From: Arenibacter catalasegens
Lineage (GTDB): Bacteria; Bacteroidota; Bacteroidia; Flavobacteriales; Flavobacteriaceae
Assembly (NCBI RefSeq): GCF_002909235.1
Contig: NZ_PHQQ01000031.1
Location: 1 to 64,000, forward strand
Length of the DNA stretch: 64,000 bases
Direction of reading: 5' to 3'
In this document: positions 33,085-42,978 of the stretch, in pieces
How positions within the stretch are numbered: the first letter of the stretch is position 1
Layout: every line of letters begins with the position of its first letter
Made by a program: the position numbers and the translations under genes
Notes under the pieces: generated by a model
What the model saw: the letters and a program-made list of their open reading frames with translations, nothing else
What the model was told of the DNA's origin: nothing
Databases searched by the model: none

Positions 33085-34161
33085 ATGAAAATATATAAAG
33101 TCATCGGGCTAATGTCCGGCACCTCTCTGGATGGATTGGACCTAGCATATTGCCATATATGGAAAACTCCCAACGCTTGGGATTTTGAAATTAAACAAAC
33201 TCATAGTATTTCCTATAGCGAAGAAATGCAGGAAAAGCTCAAAAAATCCATTTTCCTCCCAGCGGATCTTTTGCTAAAGTTCCATAATTCCTATGGCACT
33301 TGGTTGGGTATACAAACCAAGGAATTTATCAATTCCCACCAATTAGAGGTCGATTTTATTGCAAGTCATGGTCACACCACCCACCACCAACCACAGAACG
33401 GACTTACCTTTCAAATAGGTTCTGGACAACATCTGGCCAACGAAAGTGCAACAAAGGTCATATGCGACTTTCGCACCAACGATGTAGCCTTGGGAGGGCA
33501 GGGAGCACCTTTGGTGCCGATTGGAGACCAACTCTTTTTTGGACAGTACGATTTTTGCCTCAACCTTGGCGGTATAAGCAATATATCCTTTGAGCATAAT
33601 GGAAAAAGACTGGCTTACGATATAGGACTGGCCAATATGATCCTCAACCATATCACTCAAAAAATAAAACTCAATTACGATAAGGGAGGTTCTTTGGCCC
33701 GGACGGGAAAAATAAACCAAGTAATGCTAGACCGATTGAACGACCTTGAATTCTATAAATTGCCCTTTCCAAAATCCATAGGTTTTGAATGGTTTGTGGA
33801 GGAGGTAGTGCCTATTGTTGAGACGACTTCTGATTCCATTGAAAATTTACTGCATACCGCCATTCATCATATTTGTGATCAGATAGCCCTTGTAATAAAA
33901 ATACAGAGGAATAAAACAAATGGAAGCTTATTTGTTACCGGTGGCGGTGCTTTGAATACCTTTTTAATGGATTGTTTACAAGAAAAAATTGGAGCGGAAA
34001 CTAACGTAATTTCACCGTCAAAAACCTTAATCGAATTTAAAGAGGCCCTTGTATTTGCGTTGATGGGTGTATTGAGAGAGGAACAAAAAACCAATTGCCT
34101 AAGTTCCGTAACGGGAGCCAAAAGAGATTCTTTTGGAGGCGTTGTTTATTTGCCTAGTTAA
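33085..34161 (+). CDS. anmK: Anhydro-N-acetylmuramic acid kinase
   Basis: Cytoplasmic kinase that opens and phosphorylates 1,6-anhydro-MurNAc to MurNAc-6-phosphate, the MurQ substrate. The 358-residue protein has the ATP-binding GLMSGTSLDGLDLAYC at 8-23, IASHGHTTHHQP around 92-103, the LNLGGISNIS strand, and YDIGLANM with Asp179 in the place of the catalytic Asp182 of E. coli AnmK. A VTGGGALN motif appears near the C-terminus. It closes the operon that begins with SusC. Confidence 0.95.
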   Translation: MKIYKVIGLMSGTSLDGLDLAYCHIWKTPNAWDFEIKQTHSISYSEEMQEKLKKSIFLPADLLLKFHNSYGTWLGIQTKEFINSHQLEVDFIASHGHTTHHQPQNGLTFQIGSGQHLANESATKVICDFRTNDVALGGQGAPLVPIGDQLFFGQYDFCLNLGGISNISFEHNGKRLAYDIGLANMILNHITQKIKLNYDKGGSLARTGKINQVMLDRLNDLEFYKLPFPKSIGFEWFVEEVVPIVETTSDSIENLLHTAIHHICDQIALVIKIQRNKTNGSLFVTGGGALNTFLMDCLQEKIGAETNVISPSKTLIEFKEALVFALMGVLREEQKTNCLSSVTGAKRDSFGGVVYLPS

Positions 34162-34240
34162 AAACATATCGTTTGGTATATTAAATCAAAACCTTATCTT
34201 GGTTACCTAAATACTACTTCAACACAAAACCTGGGATATA

Positions 34241-34501
34241 ATGAGTGAAAAGCAAAAAAAGGCGACGGCCTATTGGAAGGAAAATGTTCGTTATTTATTT
34301 ATTCTTTTATCCATTTGGTTTGTGGTATCCTTTGGTGCTGGCATCTTATTTAAAGACGCCTTGAACACCATTAAAATTGGTGGTTTCAAATTAGGGTTTT
34401 GGTTTGCACAACAAGGTTCCATATACGTCTTCGTTGTCTTAATATTTGTATATGTACGCCTTATGAACAAGTTGGACAAAAAGTATGGTTACAACGAATA
34501 G
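34241..34501 (+). CDS. DUF4212 small membrane subunit of a sodium:solute symporter
   Basis: An 86-residue protein with two hydrophobic helices (about 22-40 and 56-78) and the family signature AYWKENVRYLFILLSIWFVVSFGAGILF. Proteins of this type are encoded just upstream of VC_2705-type solute symporters and are thought to be their small subunit. The symporter follows after 106 bp on the same strand. Confidence 0.9.
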   Translation: MSEKQKKATAYWKENVRYLFILLSIWFVVSFGAGILFKDALNTIKIGGFKLGFWFAQQGSIYVFVVLIFVYVRLMNKLDKKYGYNE

Positions 34502-34607
34502 CTTCCTTCATATTACCAACAACCTTTTTAAATATAGAAATGTATTTGGGCATACCACCCAATTACCTGATTACACCATTCAATATATCAACCAAAAACC
34601 TTAAAAT

Positions 34608-36305
34608 ATGAGTGTTCAAGTCTGGACGTACCTTCTTGTCGGAATTACCTTTACCCTATATATTGGAATTGCCATTTGGTCTAGGGCCGGGTCCACTAAA
34701 GAATTTTATGTTGCCGGTGGAGGAGTTTCCCCCTTGGCAAACGGAATGGCCACTGCGGCCGATTGGATGTCCGCCGCCTCCTTTATCTCTATGGCGGGTA
34801 TCATTGCCTTTGCAGGTTATGATGGTTCAGTATATTTAATGGGATGGACCGGTGGCTACGTGCTTCTGGCATTACTTCTTGCCCCCTATTTAAGAAAGTT
34901 TGGGAAATTTACCGTACCCGATTTTATTGGAGACCGCTATTATTCCAATACGGCACGTATGGTGGCGGTATTCTGCGCATTAATTGTTTCCTTTACTTAT
35001 GTGGCCGGACAAATGCGCGGTGTGGGCGTGGTCTTCTCCAGGTTTCTACAGGTAGATATCAATACCGGGGTAATCATAGGCATGGTCATTGTCCTTTTTT
35101 ATGCCGTACTAGGAGGAATGAAAGGAATTACCTATACCCAAGTGGCACAATACTGTGTATTGATCTTTGCCTTTATGGTCCCTGCTATTTTCATATCCTT
35201 CCAAATGACCGGTAACCCGGTTCCACAACTCGGTATGGGATCTACCCTAAATGACGGATCGGGCACTTTTCTAATGGATCGCTTAAACGGACTTTCTACC
35301 GAACTTGGTTTTGCTGAATATACCGATGGCTCCAAATCGGTCATCGATGTCTTCGCCATTACCTTGGCCCTTATGGTGGGTACAGCAGGTTTGCCACATG
35401 TTATTGTTCGGTTCTTTACGGTTAAAAGAGTAAAGGATGCGCGTAAATCAGCTGGAATTGCCTTGTTGCTTATTGCCATTTTATACACTACGGCCCCAGC
35501 GGTTTCCGTTTTTGCTAAAATCAATTTGATAGATACCGTTAGTAATAAGGAATACAGTCTAATGCCCGATTGGTTTAAAAACTGGGAGGAAACAGGTTTA
35601 TTAGTATTTGATGACAAAAACAAGGATGGCCTCATTCAATTTGTAGCCGATAAGGACAAAAACGAATTAATGGTCGATAACGATATTGTGGTCATGGCTA
35701 ATCCAGAAATTGCCAACCTTCCTGCTTGGGTAATAGCCCTGGTAGCTGCAGGAGCTTTGGCAGCTGCTCTTAGTACGGCTGCTGGATTGTTATTGGTTAT
35801 TTCCGCCTCGGTTTCCCATGATTTGATCAAAAAAATAATTAAGCCCAATATCTCTGAAAAAGGAGAGCTTTGGGCTGCACGTGGTGCAGCAACAGTTGCT
35901 GTAGTTATTGCAGGATATTTTGGCATTAACCCACCTGGATTTGTAGCTGCCGTTGTTGCGCTCGCGTTTGGATTAGCAGCAGCATCCTTTTTCCCTGCTA
36001 TAGTTCTGGGAATTTTTTACAAAAAAATGAACAAGGAAGGAGCCATAGGCGGTATGGTAGTTGGAATAAGTCTTATGTTGTTCTATATGGCCAAATTTAA
36101 GTTGGGCTGGTTGGGAGAAGTTCCCGATAAGTCGGAATGGTGGTTCGGAATATCACCTGAGGGTTTTGGGACCGTAGCCATGATCGTAAACTTTATAGTT
36201 GCGCTCGTTATCAATAGATTTACACCCGAACCCCCAGCGTACGTGCAAGAAATAGTAGAAAACATAAGGATTCCAAGTGGATCAGGTGAAGCCGTTGATC
36301 ACTAA
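34608..36305 (+). CDS. Sodium:solute symporter, VC_2705/ActP-like (acetate or short monocarboxylates)
   Basis: A 565-residue SSS-family transporter with about 13 membrane segments. Family features are STKEFYVAGGGVSPLANGMATAADWMSAASFISMAGIIAF near the N-terminus and the LPHVIVRFFTVKRVKDARKS segment. An insert of about 60 hydrophilic residues (about 295-370) is characteristic of the VC_2705 subgroup. It is flanked by DUF4212 and acetyl-CoA synthetase genes, so acetate is the best guess; lactate or pyruvate cannot be excluded. Confidence 0.9.
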   Translation: MSVQVWTYLLVGITFTLYIGIAIWSRAGSTKEFYVAGGGVSPLANGMATAADWMSAASFISMAGIIAFAGYDGSVYLMGWTGGYVLLALLLAPYLRKFGKFTVPDFIGDRYYSNTARMVAVFCALIVSFTYVAGQMRGVGVVFSRFLQVDINTGVIIGMVIVLFYAVLGGMKGITYTQVAQYCVLIFAFMVPAIFISFQMTGNPVPQLGMGSTLNDGSGTFLMDRLNGLSTELGFAEYTDGSKSVIDVFAITLALMVGTAGLPHVIVRFFTVKRVKDARKSAGIALLLIAILYTTAPAVSVFAKINLIDTVSNKEYSLMPDWFKNWEETGLLVFDDKNKDGLIQFVADKDKNELMVDNDIVVMANPEIANLPAWVIALVAAGALAAALSTAAGLLLVISASVSHDLIKKIIKPNISEKGELWAARGAATVAVVIAGYFGINPPGFVAAVVALAFGLAAASFFPAIVLGIFYKKMNKEGAIGGMVVGISLMLFYMAKFKLGWLGEVPDKSEWWFGISPEGFGTVAMIVNFIVALVINRFTPEPPAYVQEIVENIRIPSGSGEAVDH

Positions 36306-36520
36306 TCCATCTGGTTAGCTAGGAAAATGCAACTTCAAAAAAATCTGGAAATACCTATTGGTGAATTCACTGTTTCTATATCTGAAAAATGAATACGCAA
36401 TTTTGACCATGACAATTCTAACATTTTCTCAAAAAAACAGCCTCACACTATTAAAATCATTTAATGAAACCATCCTTTTATGAATGATTTATATAAATTT
36501 ATAGAAATTTTAGAAACACG

Positions 36521-38428
36521 ATGAGCAATTATCACATTAAACACTTAGAAGAATACTACCAAGTATATCGAAAATCAGTTCGGGAACCAGAAAATTTCTG
36601 GGGTGAAGTGGCCGAAGAACATTTTTTATGGAGAAAAAAATGGGACAACGTGCTAAGTTGGGATTTTGAAAAGCCAGAAGTAAAATGGTTCGAAGGTGCG
36701 CAACTGAATATCACTGAAAATTGTATCGATAGGCATTTATTGACCCGAGGAGAAAAAACGGCCATTATTTTTGAGCCCAATAACCCAGAGGAGGAAGCCC
36801 AACATATTACTTATAATCAATTACACCAACGGGTATGCCAATTGGCCAATGTTTTAAAGGACCAAGGTGTTAAAAAGGGAGATCGGGTATGTATTTACCT
36901 TCCTATGATTCCGGAATTATCCATTGCTCTCTTGGCCTGCGCCCGTATCGGAGCAATACATTCGGTAGTGTTTGCCGGTTTTTCAGCTACAGCCTTGTCC
37001 ACACGGATAAATGACAGTGACTGTAAATTGGTAATTACCTCGGATGGATCCTATAGAGGTTCAAAATCCATTGATCTGAAAGGCATTGTGGATGAGGGAT
37101 TACAAGATTGCCCTGGTGTTAAATCTGTTTTGGTGGTAAAAAGGACCAATGCGGATATTAACATGAAAGAAGGCCGTGATAAATGGTTACAGCCTTTGTT
37201 GGAGAAAGCTTATATGGATTGTGTTCCTGAAATAATGGACGCAGAAGATCCCTTGTTTATATTGTACACCTCAGGTTCTACCGGTAAACCCAAGGGCATG
37301 GTACATACCACTGCCGGGTATTTGGTGTATACTGCCTATACCTTTAAAAATGTATTTCAGTACACCGAAAACGATGTATATTGGTGTACCGCCGATATAG
37401 GCTGGATTACGGGGCATAGTTATATTGTATACGGTCCTTTGGCCAATGGTGCCACCACCCTAATGTTCGAGGGGGTACCCAGCTATCCAGATTTTAGTCG
37501 CTTTTGGCAAATAGTAGAAAAACATAAGGTTAACCAATTCTATACCGCGCCCACAGCTATCAGGGCCTTAGCAAAACAAAATATATCCTTTGCAGAACAA
37601 CACGACCTTTCCTCATTAAAGGTATTGGGCTCTGTAGGGGAACCCATTAATGAAGAGGCTTGGCATTGGTATAATGACATTATAGGAAAAAAGAAAAGTC
37701 CTATTGTGGATACCTGGTGGCAAACAGAAACAGGGGGTATCATGATTACGCCCATTCCTTTTGTTACGCCTACTAAACCCACTTATGCCACCCTACCGTT
37801 TATAGGGGTGCAACCGGCATTGATGGACGAACAGGGCAAGGAACTAAAAGGCAACCAGGTAGAGGGTCGCCTATGTATAAAATTCCCATGGCCCGGTATA
37901 GCTAGGACCATTTGGGGCAATCACGAAAGATATAAGGAAACCTATTTTTCGGCCTACCCCAACATGTACTTTTCAGGCGATGGCGCCTTACGGGACGAGG
38001 TAGGGTACTACAGGATTACCGGTCGCGTAGATGATGTGATCATTGTTTCCGGACATAATCTGGGTACAGCGCCAATAGAGGATGCCATTAACGAACACCC
38101 TGCCGTGGCGGAATCGGCCATTGTAGGCTTCCCTCACGATATTAAAGGGAATGCACTATATGGTTATGTAATCCTCAAAGAAACCGGAGAATCGCGTAAC
38201 CATGATAATTTAAGGAAAGAAATAAACCAGATTATCACAGAACACATTGGCCCCATTGCCAAGCTAGATAAAATCCAGTTTACCTCTGGCCTGCCAAAGA
38301 CCCGTTCCGGCAAGATCATGAGACGTATTTTGCGCAAGATTGCGAGTAATGATATGAGCAATCTGGGAGATACCAGCACACTTTTAAATCCAGAAGTGGT
38401 AGAAGAAATTAAGGATAACGTACTATAA
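36521..38428 (+). CDS. acs: Acetyl-CoA synthetase (AMP-forming)
   Basis: Converts acetate, ATP and CoA to acetyl-CoA. The 635-residue protein has the normal length, the A3 adenylation loop YTSGSTGKPKGM (about 250), the WWQTETGG motif (about 400), YFSGDGALRDEVGYYRITGRVDDVI, and the C-terminal SGLPKTRSGKIMRRIL with the catalytic, regulatory acetylatable Lys598. It follows the symporter by 215 bp with no gene between. Together they make an acetate uptake and activation set next to an amino-sugar catabolic locus. Confidence 0.96.
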   Translation: MSNYHIKHLEEYYQVYRKSVREPENFWGEVAEEHFLWRKKWDNVLSWDFEKPEVKWFEGAQLNITENCIDRHLLTRGEKTAIIFEPNNPEEEAQHITYNQLHQRVCQLANVLKDQGVKKGDRVCIYLPMIPELSIALLACARIGAIHSVVFAGFSATALSTRINDSDCKLVITSDGSYRGSKSIDLKGIVDEGLQDCPGVKSVLVVKRTNADINMKEGRDKWLQPLLEKAYMDCVPEIMDAEDPLFILYTSGSTGKPKGMVHTTAGYLVYTAYTFKNVFQYTENDVYWCTADIGWITGHSYIVYGPLANGATTLMFEGVPSYPDFSRFWQIVEKHKVNQFYTAPTAIRALAKQNISFAEQHDLSSLKVLGSVGEPINEEAWHWYNDIIGKKKSPIVDTWWQTETGGIMITPIPFVTPTKPTYATLPFIGVQPALMDEQGKELKGNQVEGRLCIKFPWPGIARTIWGNHERYKETYFSAYPNMYFSGDGALRDEVGYYRITGRVDDVIIVSGHNLGTAPIEDAINEHPAVAESAIVGFPHDIKGNALYGYVILKETGESRNHDNLRKEINQIITEHIGPIAKLDKIQFTSGLPKTRSGKIMRRILRKIASNDMSNLGDTSTLLNPEVVEEIKDNVL

Positions 38429-38445
38429 TAAATAAGTGGGGCATT

Positions 38446-38473
38446 GCCACTTTATGGAAAAACATAAAGTGGC
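38446..38473 (+). terminator. Hairpin after acs
   Basis: GCCACTTTATG (38446-38456) pairs perfectly with CATAAAGTGGC (38463-38473) over GAAAAA, beginning 18 bp after the acs stop. No immediate T run follows, so it may end the acs transcript or stabilise its 3' end. Confidence 0.55.
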
Positions 38474-38680
38474 CGTGCTTTCCGCTAAATCTTTTTTATG
38501 CCCAGGACATCTTAACAGTTCCGGACACTTCCCCCACCAGCATAAAAAAGGATACTGCTCCAATCACTAATGCGGGCTATATTAAACATTTACTGCTATA
38601 CCTCTTCATTTTGATAAAACTAAATAGGATACCAAGCAATCTATCGGTGTTTTTACTAATTAATATTGACAATCAGGCCT

Positions 38681-39307
38681 ATGAAATTCAATGAATGGAC
38701 AATAAAAGACCATTACCCTGAAAGTAACCTTCAAGACATTGAACCAATTTCGATTAGAGCTTATGCTTTGGTAAGCAGAAATAAAAAAGATTTGGGAACC
38801 AAGGAAGGTGCACTTAATTTGTTGGGAGCACTAGAAATGTTGGAGGCCTTGGATTACCACTTCAACAATTTCATAGAACATGGGAAAGGAGACAGCACTA
38901 TCAACCAAAAACATGAGGCCGTGGCATATCTGAATAGATTAGGGCATCTATATTATTTTACTAAATCCAGTTTCACCAAAAAATTCATTCCTGACCCTAC
39001 GGCACTGATGCCAAAAATGGACGAACTCATTATTTTAAGGATGAAAAACACTGCGCATAGATCTCTAGATGCACCAAAAGGAGAGCCTCATGAATATAGG
39101 ATTAGGCAAGCTTTTACTTTCCTTGGTGCAACAAGTAGGAAATTTCTAAATGATGACCAATTTGTTTTTCCCAATTACAATAAAGACACCAATGCAACAG
39201 AATGGGTCTATTTTACACTAGCTACCGATCACCCCATAATTATGACGCAATCTTATGAACTTATTGAAAAGATAATTACCCAAATAATAAATACCTCCTC
39301 CAATTGA
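38681..39307 (+). CDS. Protein of unknown family, mostly helical, with an RX5H motif
   Basis: I do not recognise this 208-residue protein. It has no signal peptide or membrane helix. A central helical stretch (AVAYLNRLGHLYYFTKSS, then MPKMDELIILRMKNTAHRSL at about 120-140) contains Arg-X5-His, a spacing like the RX4-6H of HEPN-type ribonucleases, though such a short motif can arise by chance. ATG 38681 was chosen; a TTG at 38666 is possible. It stands alone between acs and the convergent response regulator, with no toxin/antitoxin-like partner beside it. Confidence 0.7.
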   Translation: MKFNEWTIKDHYPESNLQDIEPISIRAYALVSRNKKDLGTKEGALNLLGALEMLEALDYHFNNFIEHGKGDSTINQKHEAVAYLNRLGHLYYFTKSSFTKKFIPDPTALMPKMDELIILRMKNTAHRSLDAPKGEPHEYRIRQAFTFLGATSRKFLNDDQFVFPNYNKDTNATEWVYFTLATDHPIIMTQSYELIEKIITQIINTSSN

Positions 39308-39346
39308 AGAGGGTTTTATAAATTATCTTTAAAGGCTTTAATTCTA

Positions 39347-39763
39347 TTACAGCCTTCCATTACTTTCCAATTCCTGGATAATGGATTTTAGCTGATCATG
39401 AGTAATGGGTTTAACGATATAGTCTGTAATTTCACCTATCTTATTTGCCCTTTCAATATCGGCTGGGTCTACCGATGAGGAGACCATATATATAATTATT
39501 TTCTTTCCTAAACTTGGTTTTAGCTTTATATATTCCTCCATAAACTGGAATCCGTCCATAACAGGCATATCGATATCTAGAAAAATAACATCCGGCAGTA
39601 CGTCGTCTTCATTTAGATGATCCAACATAAAATCCAATGCTTCTTCTCCATCCGAAAAAACCATTATTCTGTCGGTCAGTTTTAGGGCTTTCAAGGTTTT
39701 AATTACTGTAAATTGATAGATATCATCATCATCTACAATACATACATTCAAGGAACTATTCAT
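39347..39763 (-). CDS. Single-domain response regulator (CheY/Rcp1-like)
   Basis: A 138-residue receiver domain with no output domain. The acidic pocket is DDDD at 11-14 and the phosphoacceptor is Asp63 in VIFLDIDMP. A conserved Ser/Thr strand is YMVSSSVD and the Lys is in YIVKPIT. It begins 8 bp after the PAS kinase gene stop on the same strand, so it is the likely phosphorylation partner. Single-domain regulators of this kind act through protein contacts or phosphorelay. Confidence 0.93.
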   Translation of the reverse strand: MNSSLNVCIVDDDDIYQFTVIKTLKALKLTDRIMVFSDGEEALDFMLDHLNEDDVLPDVIFLDIDMPVMDGFQFMEEYIKLKPSLGKKIIIYMVSSSVDPADIERANKIGEITDYIVKPITHDQLKSIIQELESNGRL

Positions 39764-39771
39764 ATAATAAT

Positions 39772-42432
39772 TTAATTAAAATTAACATTAAAGGTGCTAC
39801 CCACATTTACTTCACTTATAACCGAAATTGAACCTCCCATGGCTTCGACCTGCATTTTGGTCAAAAACAATCCTACTCCCTTGGCATCGGGGTGTCTGTG
39901 GAAAACCTTGTTCAATCCAAATAATTTATGTCCATGTCTCTCCAAATTAATACCTAGACCATTGTCCTTGACCTTAAGAATTTTTTTACCGTCCTCAATT
40001 CCAGTTTCAATATATATTTCAGGTACCCCGTCCGGAGACTTGTATTTTAAGGCATTCCCGATCAAATTAAGAAAAATACTATCCAAATAAATAGAATTAT
40101 AATCGATTTTGGGCAATTTAGAAAAATCACTTTTAATAATCGCTCCCGTTTTTAAAATTTCACCTGATAGTATTTCCATTGTTTTATTCATAACTTCCTC
40201 AAAAACAACTTCCTCTATGGCCTCTTTAGAGTTTTGGCTCTTTGTTTTTAAAGCTTCCACCAAGGTATTTAAGGTCATGGTAAGATGATGAATAACCTTT
40301 TCAAATTTTTGAAAAAGATCTAGCCGTTCTTCTTCGCTTTCAGCATCCCTATAAAAACCCAATAGCGAATTAAGGTTGCCAACCGGAGCTCTTAAATTAT
40401 GGGAGGTTATTTGATTGAAATCAGCAAGTTGAGTGTTTTGATCAACCAACTTATTCGTGAAAATTTCTAACCTTTCCTTTGCCTCCAAAATTTTACGCTC
40501 CGCTATTTTTTGAGAGGTTATATCTCGTATAGCAGCGGATACCAATATACCCTCTTCTGTTTTTAAAGGGCTAAGACTTATTTGTATCGGAATTAGTTTT
40601 CCCTCTCTATTCATTCCGAATAACTCTTTTCCATCTCCCATTTTCTTTGTTTTCGGGTTGGAAAAGAAATTTGAACGGTGGGTGGAATGCTTAGAAACAT
40701 AACTTTCTGGAATAAGAATTTCCACGGATTCCCCTATTAAATCCTTGGGCTTGTACCCGAATAATTTTTCTGCCTGTCTGTTGATCAGCTGTATTTTTCC
40801 CTGTTCATTCACAATCACCATGGCATCCGGTGCCGACTCTAACAGTCCTCTAAATTTTATTTCTGCCATTCGCTGTTCGGATACATCCTGACAGGTACCT
40901 ACTAACTCTATAACCTCACCTGCATCGTTGGTTATGACTTCAGCCAAAAGCTGAATCGTTTTTACTGTACCATCCCTCAATTGAATTTTATGCAACAAAT
41001 CAGGAAAGTTCTTCTCCTGAAGACCAAGTTGCACATGTTCCGTCACCATATCTGTATCCTCAGGGTGTACAAAGGAAAAATAGGTTTCATAAGTTAGTCC
41101 CAGTTGATCTTCATCCATACCAAAGATCTTATAGAGATTGGCAGACCATTTCACATCATTGGTAATCGTATCCCATTGCCAATTTCCGATCATTGTCAAT
41201 CGCTCCGCAAAATTCAAAACCTGATTTTTCCGCAATAACTCGTTCTCTGCTATTTTCCTTTCTGAAATATCGGATGCGACATTTAAAAATCCAATTAATT
41301 CCCCTTCCGCATTTTTTATGGCCGATAGAGTAACCTCAACCGTAATTTTGGCACCATCTTTCTTTATATAGGTCCATTCCCGAACATCAGATTCATTTTT
41401 TTTAGCCAATTCCTTTAAGGGGTCAAACTTAAGGGAATCTTTGCCAAATCTTCTGGCCATATCCACCATAAAACTGTCAACCTCTTCTTTCACCGTATAA
41501 ACACCGGGCACTTTTAACCCGATCATTTCAGAAGCAGAATAACCCAATAAATTCTCAGCCCCATGATTGAAGTGGGTTATAATCCCTTTATCATTCGTCG
41601 TGATAATTGAAACTGTTTTGGAATTGAAAATGGCCTTTAATTCCGCATTGGCCGTACTAAGCGCCTGTTCTGAAAGTTTTCTTTCATTTACATCCTGAAA
41701 AATTCCCATGAGACCTACACATTTTCCGTCTACAAATTCTCCATTTCCTATGGCACGTGTCCATATTAAATCTCCCTTGGCGGTTACAAGCTCTACTTCC
41801 ACATCATAAGGAGTGCCATATAAAATTGCATTTTCCACGGCTATCCGGATTATTTCACGGCTCTCCCCTTCCTTATAAAAATTAATAGCAGTCTCCAAGT
41901 TGGGCTTGTAGTTTTCCGGCACCCCATGTATTTCACAAACCATTCTACTCCAATAAAGTTTATTGGTCTGTAGATTTGCTTCCCAAGTGCCTATACGCGC
42001 TACTTCATTGGTCCTATCCAATATCTCCAATAATCGGGTCCTTTCCCTTTCCCTTTCCTTAAAAGGAGTAATATCACCAGTATGCATTAACAATCCTCCT
42101 ATTACTCCTTCCGAAATATACCAGGGACGTACATCCCAATAAATCCATTGTATTGATCCATCTTCACGCGGAAAAGGGGCCTCTTCACAAACATCAATGG
42201 CTCCATTAAGACACTTTTGATGGTTGGCTTTCCAATCTTCGCCTATTTCTGGGAAGATATCATAATGCGAATGGCCTATGACCTCCTTACCTTCCATTTT
42301 ATAATCTGTAATCCACCGCTGAGAAACTGCTATATAGTGCATATTTTTGTCCAACATCGCAATCGCCGTAGGCGCTTGTTCTATAAAGATTTTATTGTAC
42401 TGTACACTTAATTCAGAATTCATTTTACGCAT
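39772..42432 (-). CDS. Multi-PAS sensor histidine kinase (cytoplasmic)
   Basis: An 886-residue sensor with no membrane segment. About five PAS/PAC units fill residues 8-640 (for example KIFIEQAPTAIAMLDKNMHYIAVS at the start and GLLESAPDAMVIVNEQGKIQLIN near 545). The dimerisation region has the phosphoacceptor His678 in ITSHNLRAPVGNL. The ATPase domain has N793 in LIGNALKYKS, KDNGLGIN and AKGVGLFLTK. ATG 42432 is used; ATG 42423 (MNSEL) is equally plausible. It is paralogous over PAS and kinase regions to the kinase at 58960. A receiver gene follows 8 bp later. Confidence 0.92.
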   Translation of the reverse strand: MRKMNSELSVQYNKIFIEQAPTAIAMLDKNMHYIAVSQRWITDYKMEGKEVIGHSHYDIFPEIGEDWKANHQKCLNGAIDVCEEAPFPREDGSIQWIYWDVRPWYISEGVIGGLLMHTGDITPFKERERERTRLLEILDRTNEVARIGTWEANLQTNKLYWSRMVCEIHGVPENYKPNLETAINFYKEGESREIIRIAVENAILYGTPYDVEVELVTAKGDLIWTRAIGNGEFVDGKCVGLMGIFQDVNERKLSEQALSTANAELKAIFNSKTVSIITTNDKGIITHFNHGAENLLGYSASEMIGLKVPGVYTVKEEVDSFMVDMARRFGKDSLKFDPLKELAKKNESDVREWTYIKKDGAKITVEVTLSAIKNAEGELIGFLNVASDISERKIAENELLRKNQVLNFAERLTMIGNWQWDTITNDVKWSANLYKIFGMDEDQLGLTYETYFSFVHPEDTDMVTEHVQLGLQEKNFPDLLHKIQLRDGTVKTIQLLAEVITNDAGEVIELVGTCQDVSEQRMAEIKFRGLLESAPDAMVIVNEQGKIQLINRQAEKLFGYKPKDLIGESVEILIPESYVSKHSTHRSNFFSNPKTKKMGDGKELFGMNREGKLIPIQISLSPLKTEEGILVSAAIRDITSQKIAERKILEAKERLEIFTNKLVDQNTQLADFNQITSHNLRAPVGNLNSLLGFYRDAESEEERLDLFQKFEKVIHHLTMTLNTLVEALKTKSQNSKEAIEEVVFEEVMNKTMEILSGEILKTGAIIKSDFSKLPKIDYNSIYLDSIFLNLIGNALKYKSPDGVPEIYIETGIEDGKKILKVKDNGLGINLERHGHKLFGLNKVFHRHPDAKGVGLFLTKMQVEAMGGSISVISEVNVGSTFNVNFN

Positions 42433-42978
42433 ACTCTATACCCTATTATTTTTAATAAAATTCCTAGCGTTGATATCATGATGTATTACAGGAAATTCCT
42501 GTTTCAACCGAAAATTCCTATGAAAAAGGCTTACATTAGAATTGGTTACGGCCATAACTTATTGCAACAAATAACTAAAACGCAAACGAATTGGTCGTCA
42601 GTTACAAAGACGGGACGCTCGAATTTCCTATACTTGTTAAATTTAGTATATTTTTCCTACATGAAACCACCCCCGTCCAATTAGAATAATAATATCTATT
42701 CATTAAATCAAAGTATTTACGTCTAAAGTAAATAACAAACCTTTAACCGACCCTTGTAACCAATGATTTAGACCGAACATAAATATTAGAGAGCACCTCA
42801 TTAAATTAATATAGACCGGTATTAAGGCTTGGACCAATTAGATTGGTTAGCAAAATCTTAGAAACATTCTAAAAAAAGTCAAAATCGATAATCAAATTAA
42901 TTTTGCTTTAAAAGTGTTACTTTAGGTCAATAGAGCTTACAAAGCGTGTGTTTAAAAAATTCCAAACTACGGTAACCA
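42433..42978. other. Intergenic, nothing recognised
   Basis: This 546-bp AT-rich stretch separates divergent genes. One short open frame (about 42478-42684) has no family features and poor context, so it is not called. No RNA fold or repeat stood out. Confidence 0.4.

Noticed and set aside
42478-42684. 68-codon plus-strand open frame in the gap before the amino acid permease
   Set aside because: No signal peptide, motif or supportive context; composition is consistent with chance in AT-rich DNA.
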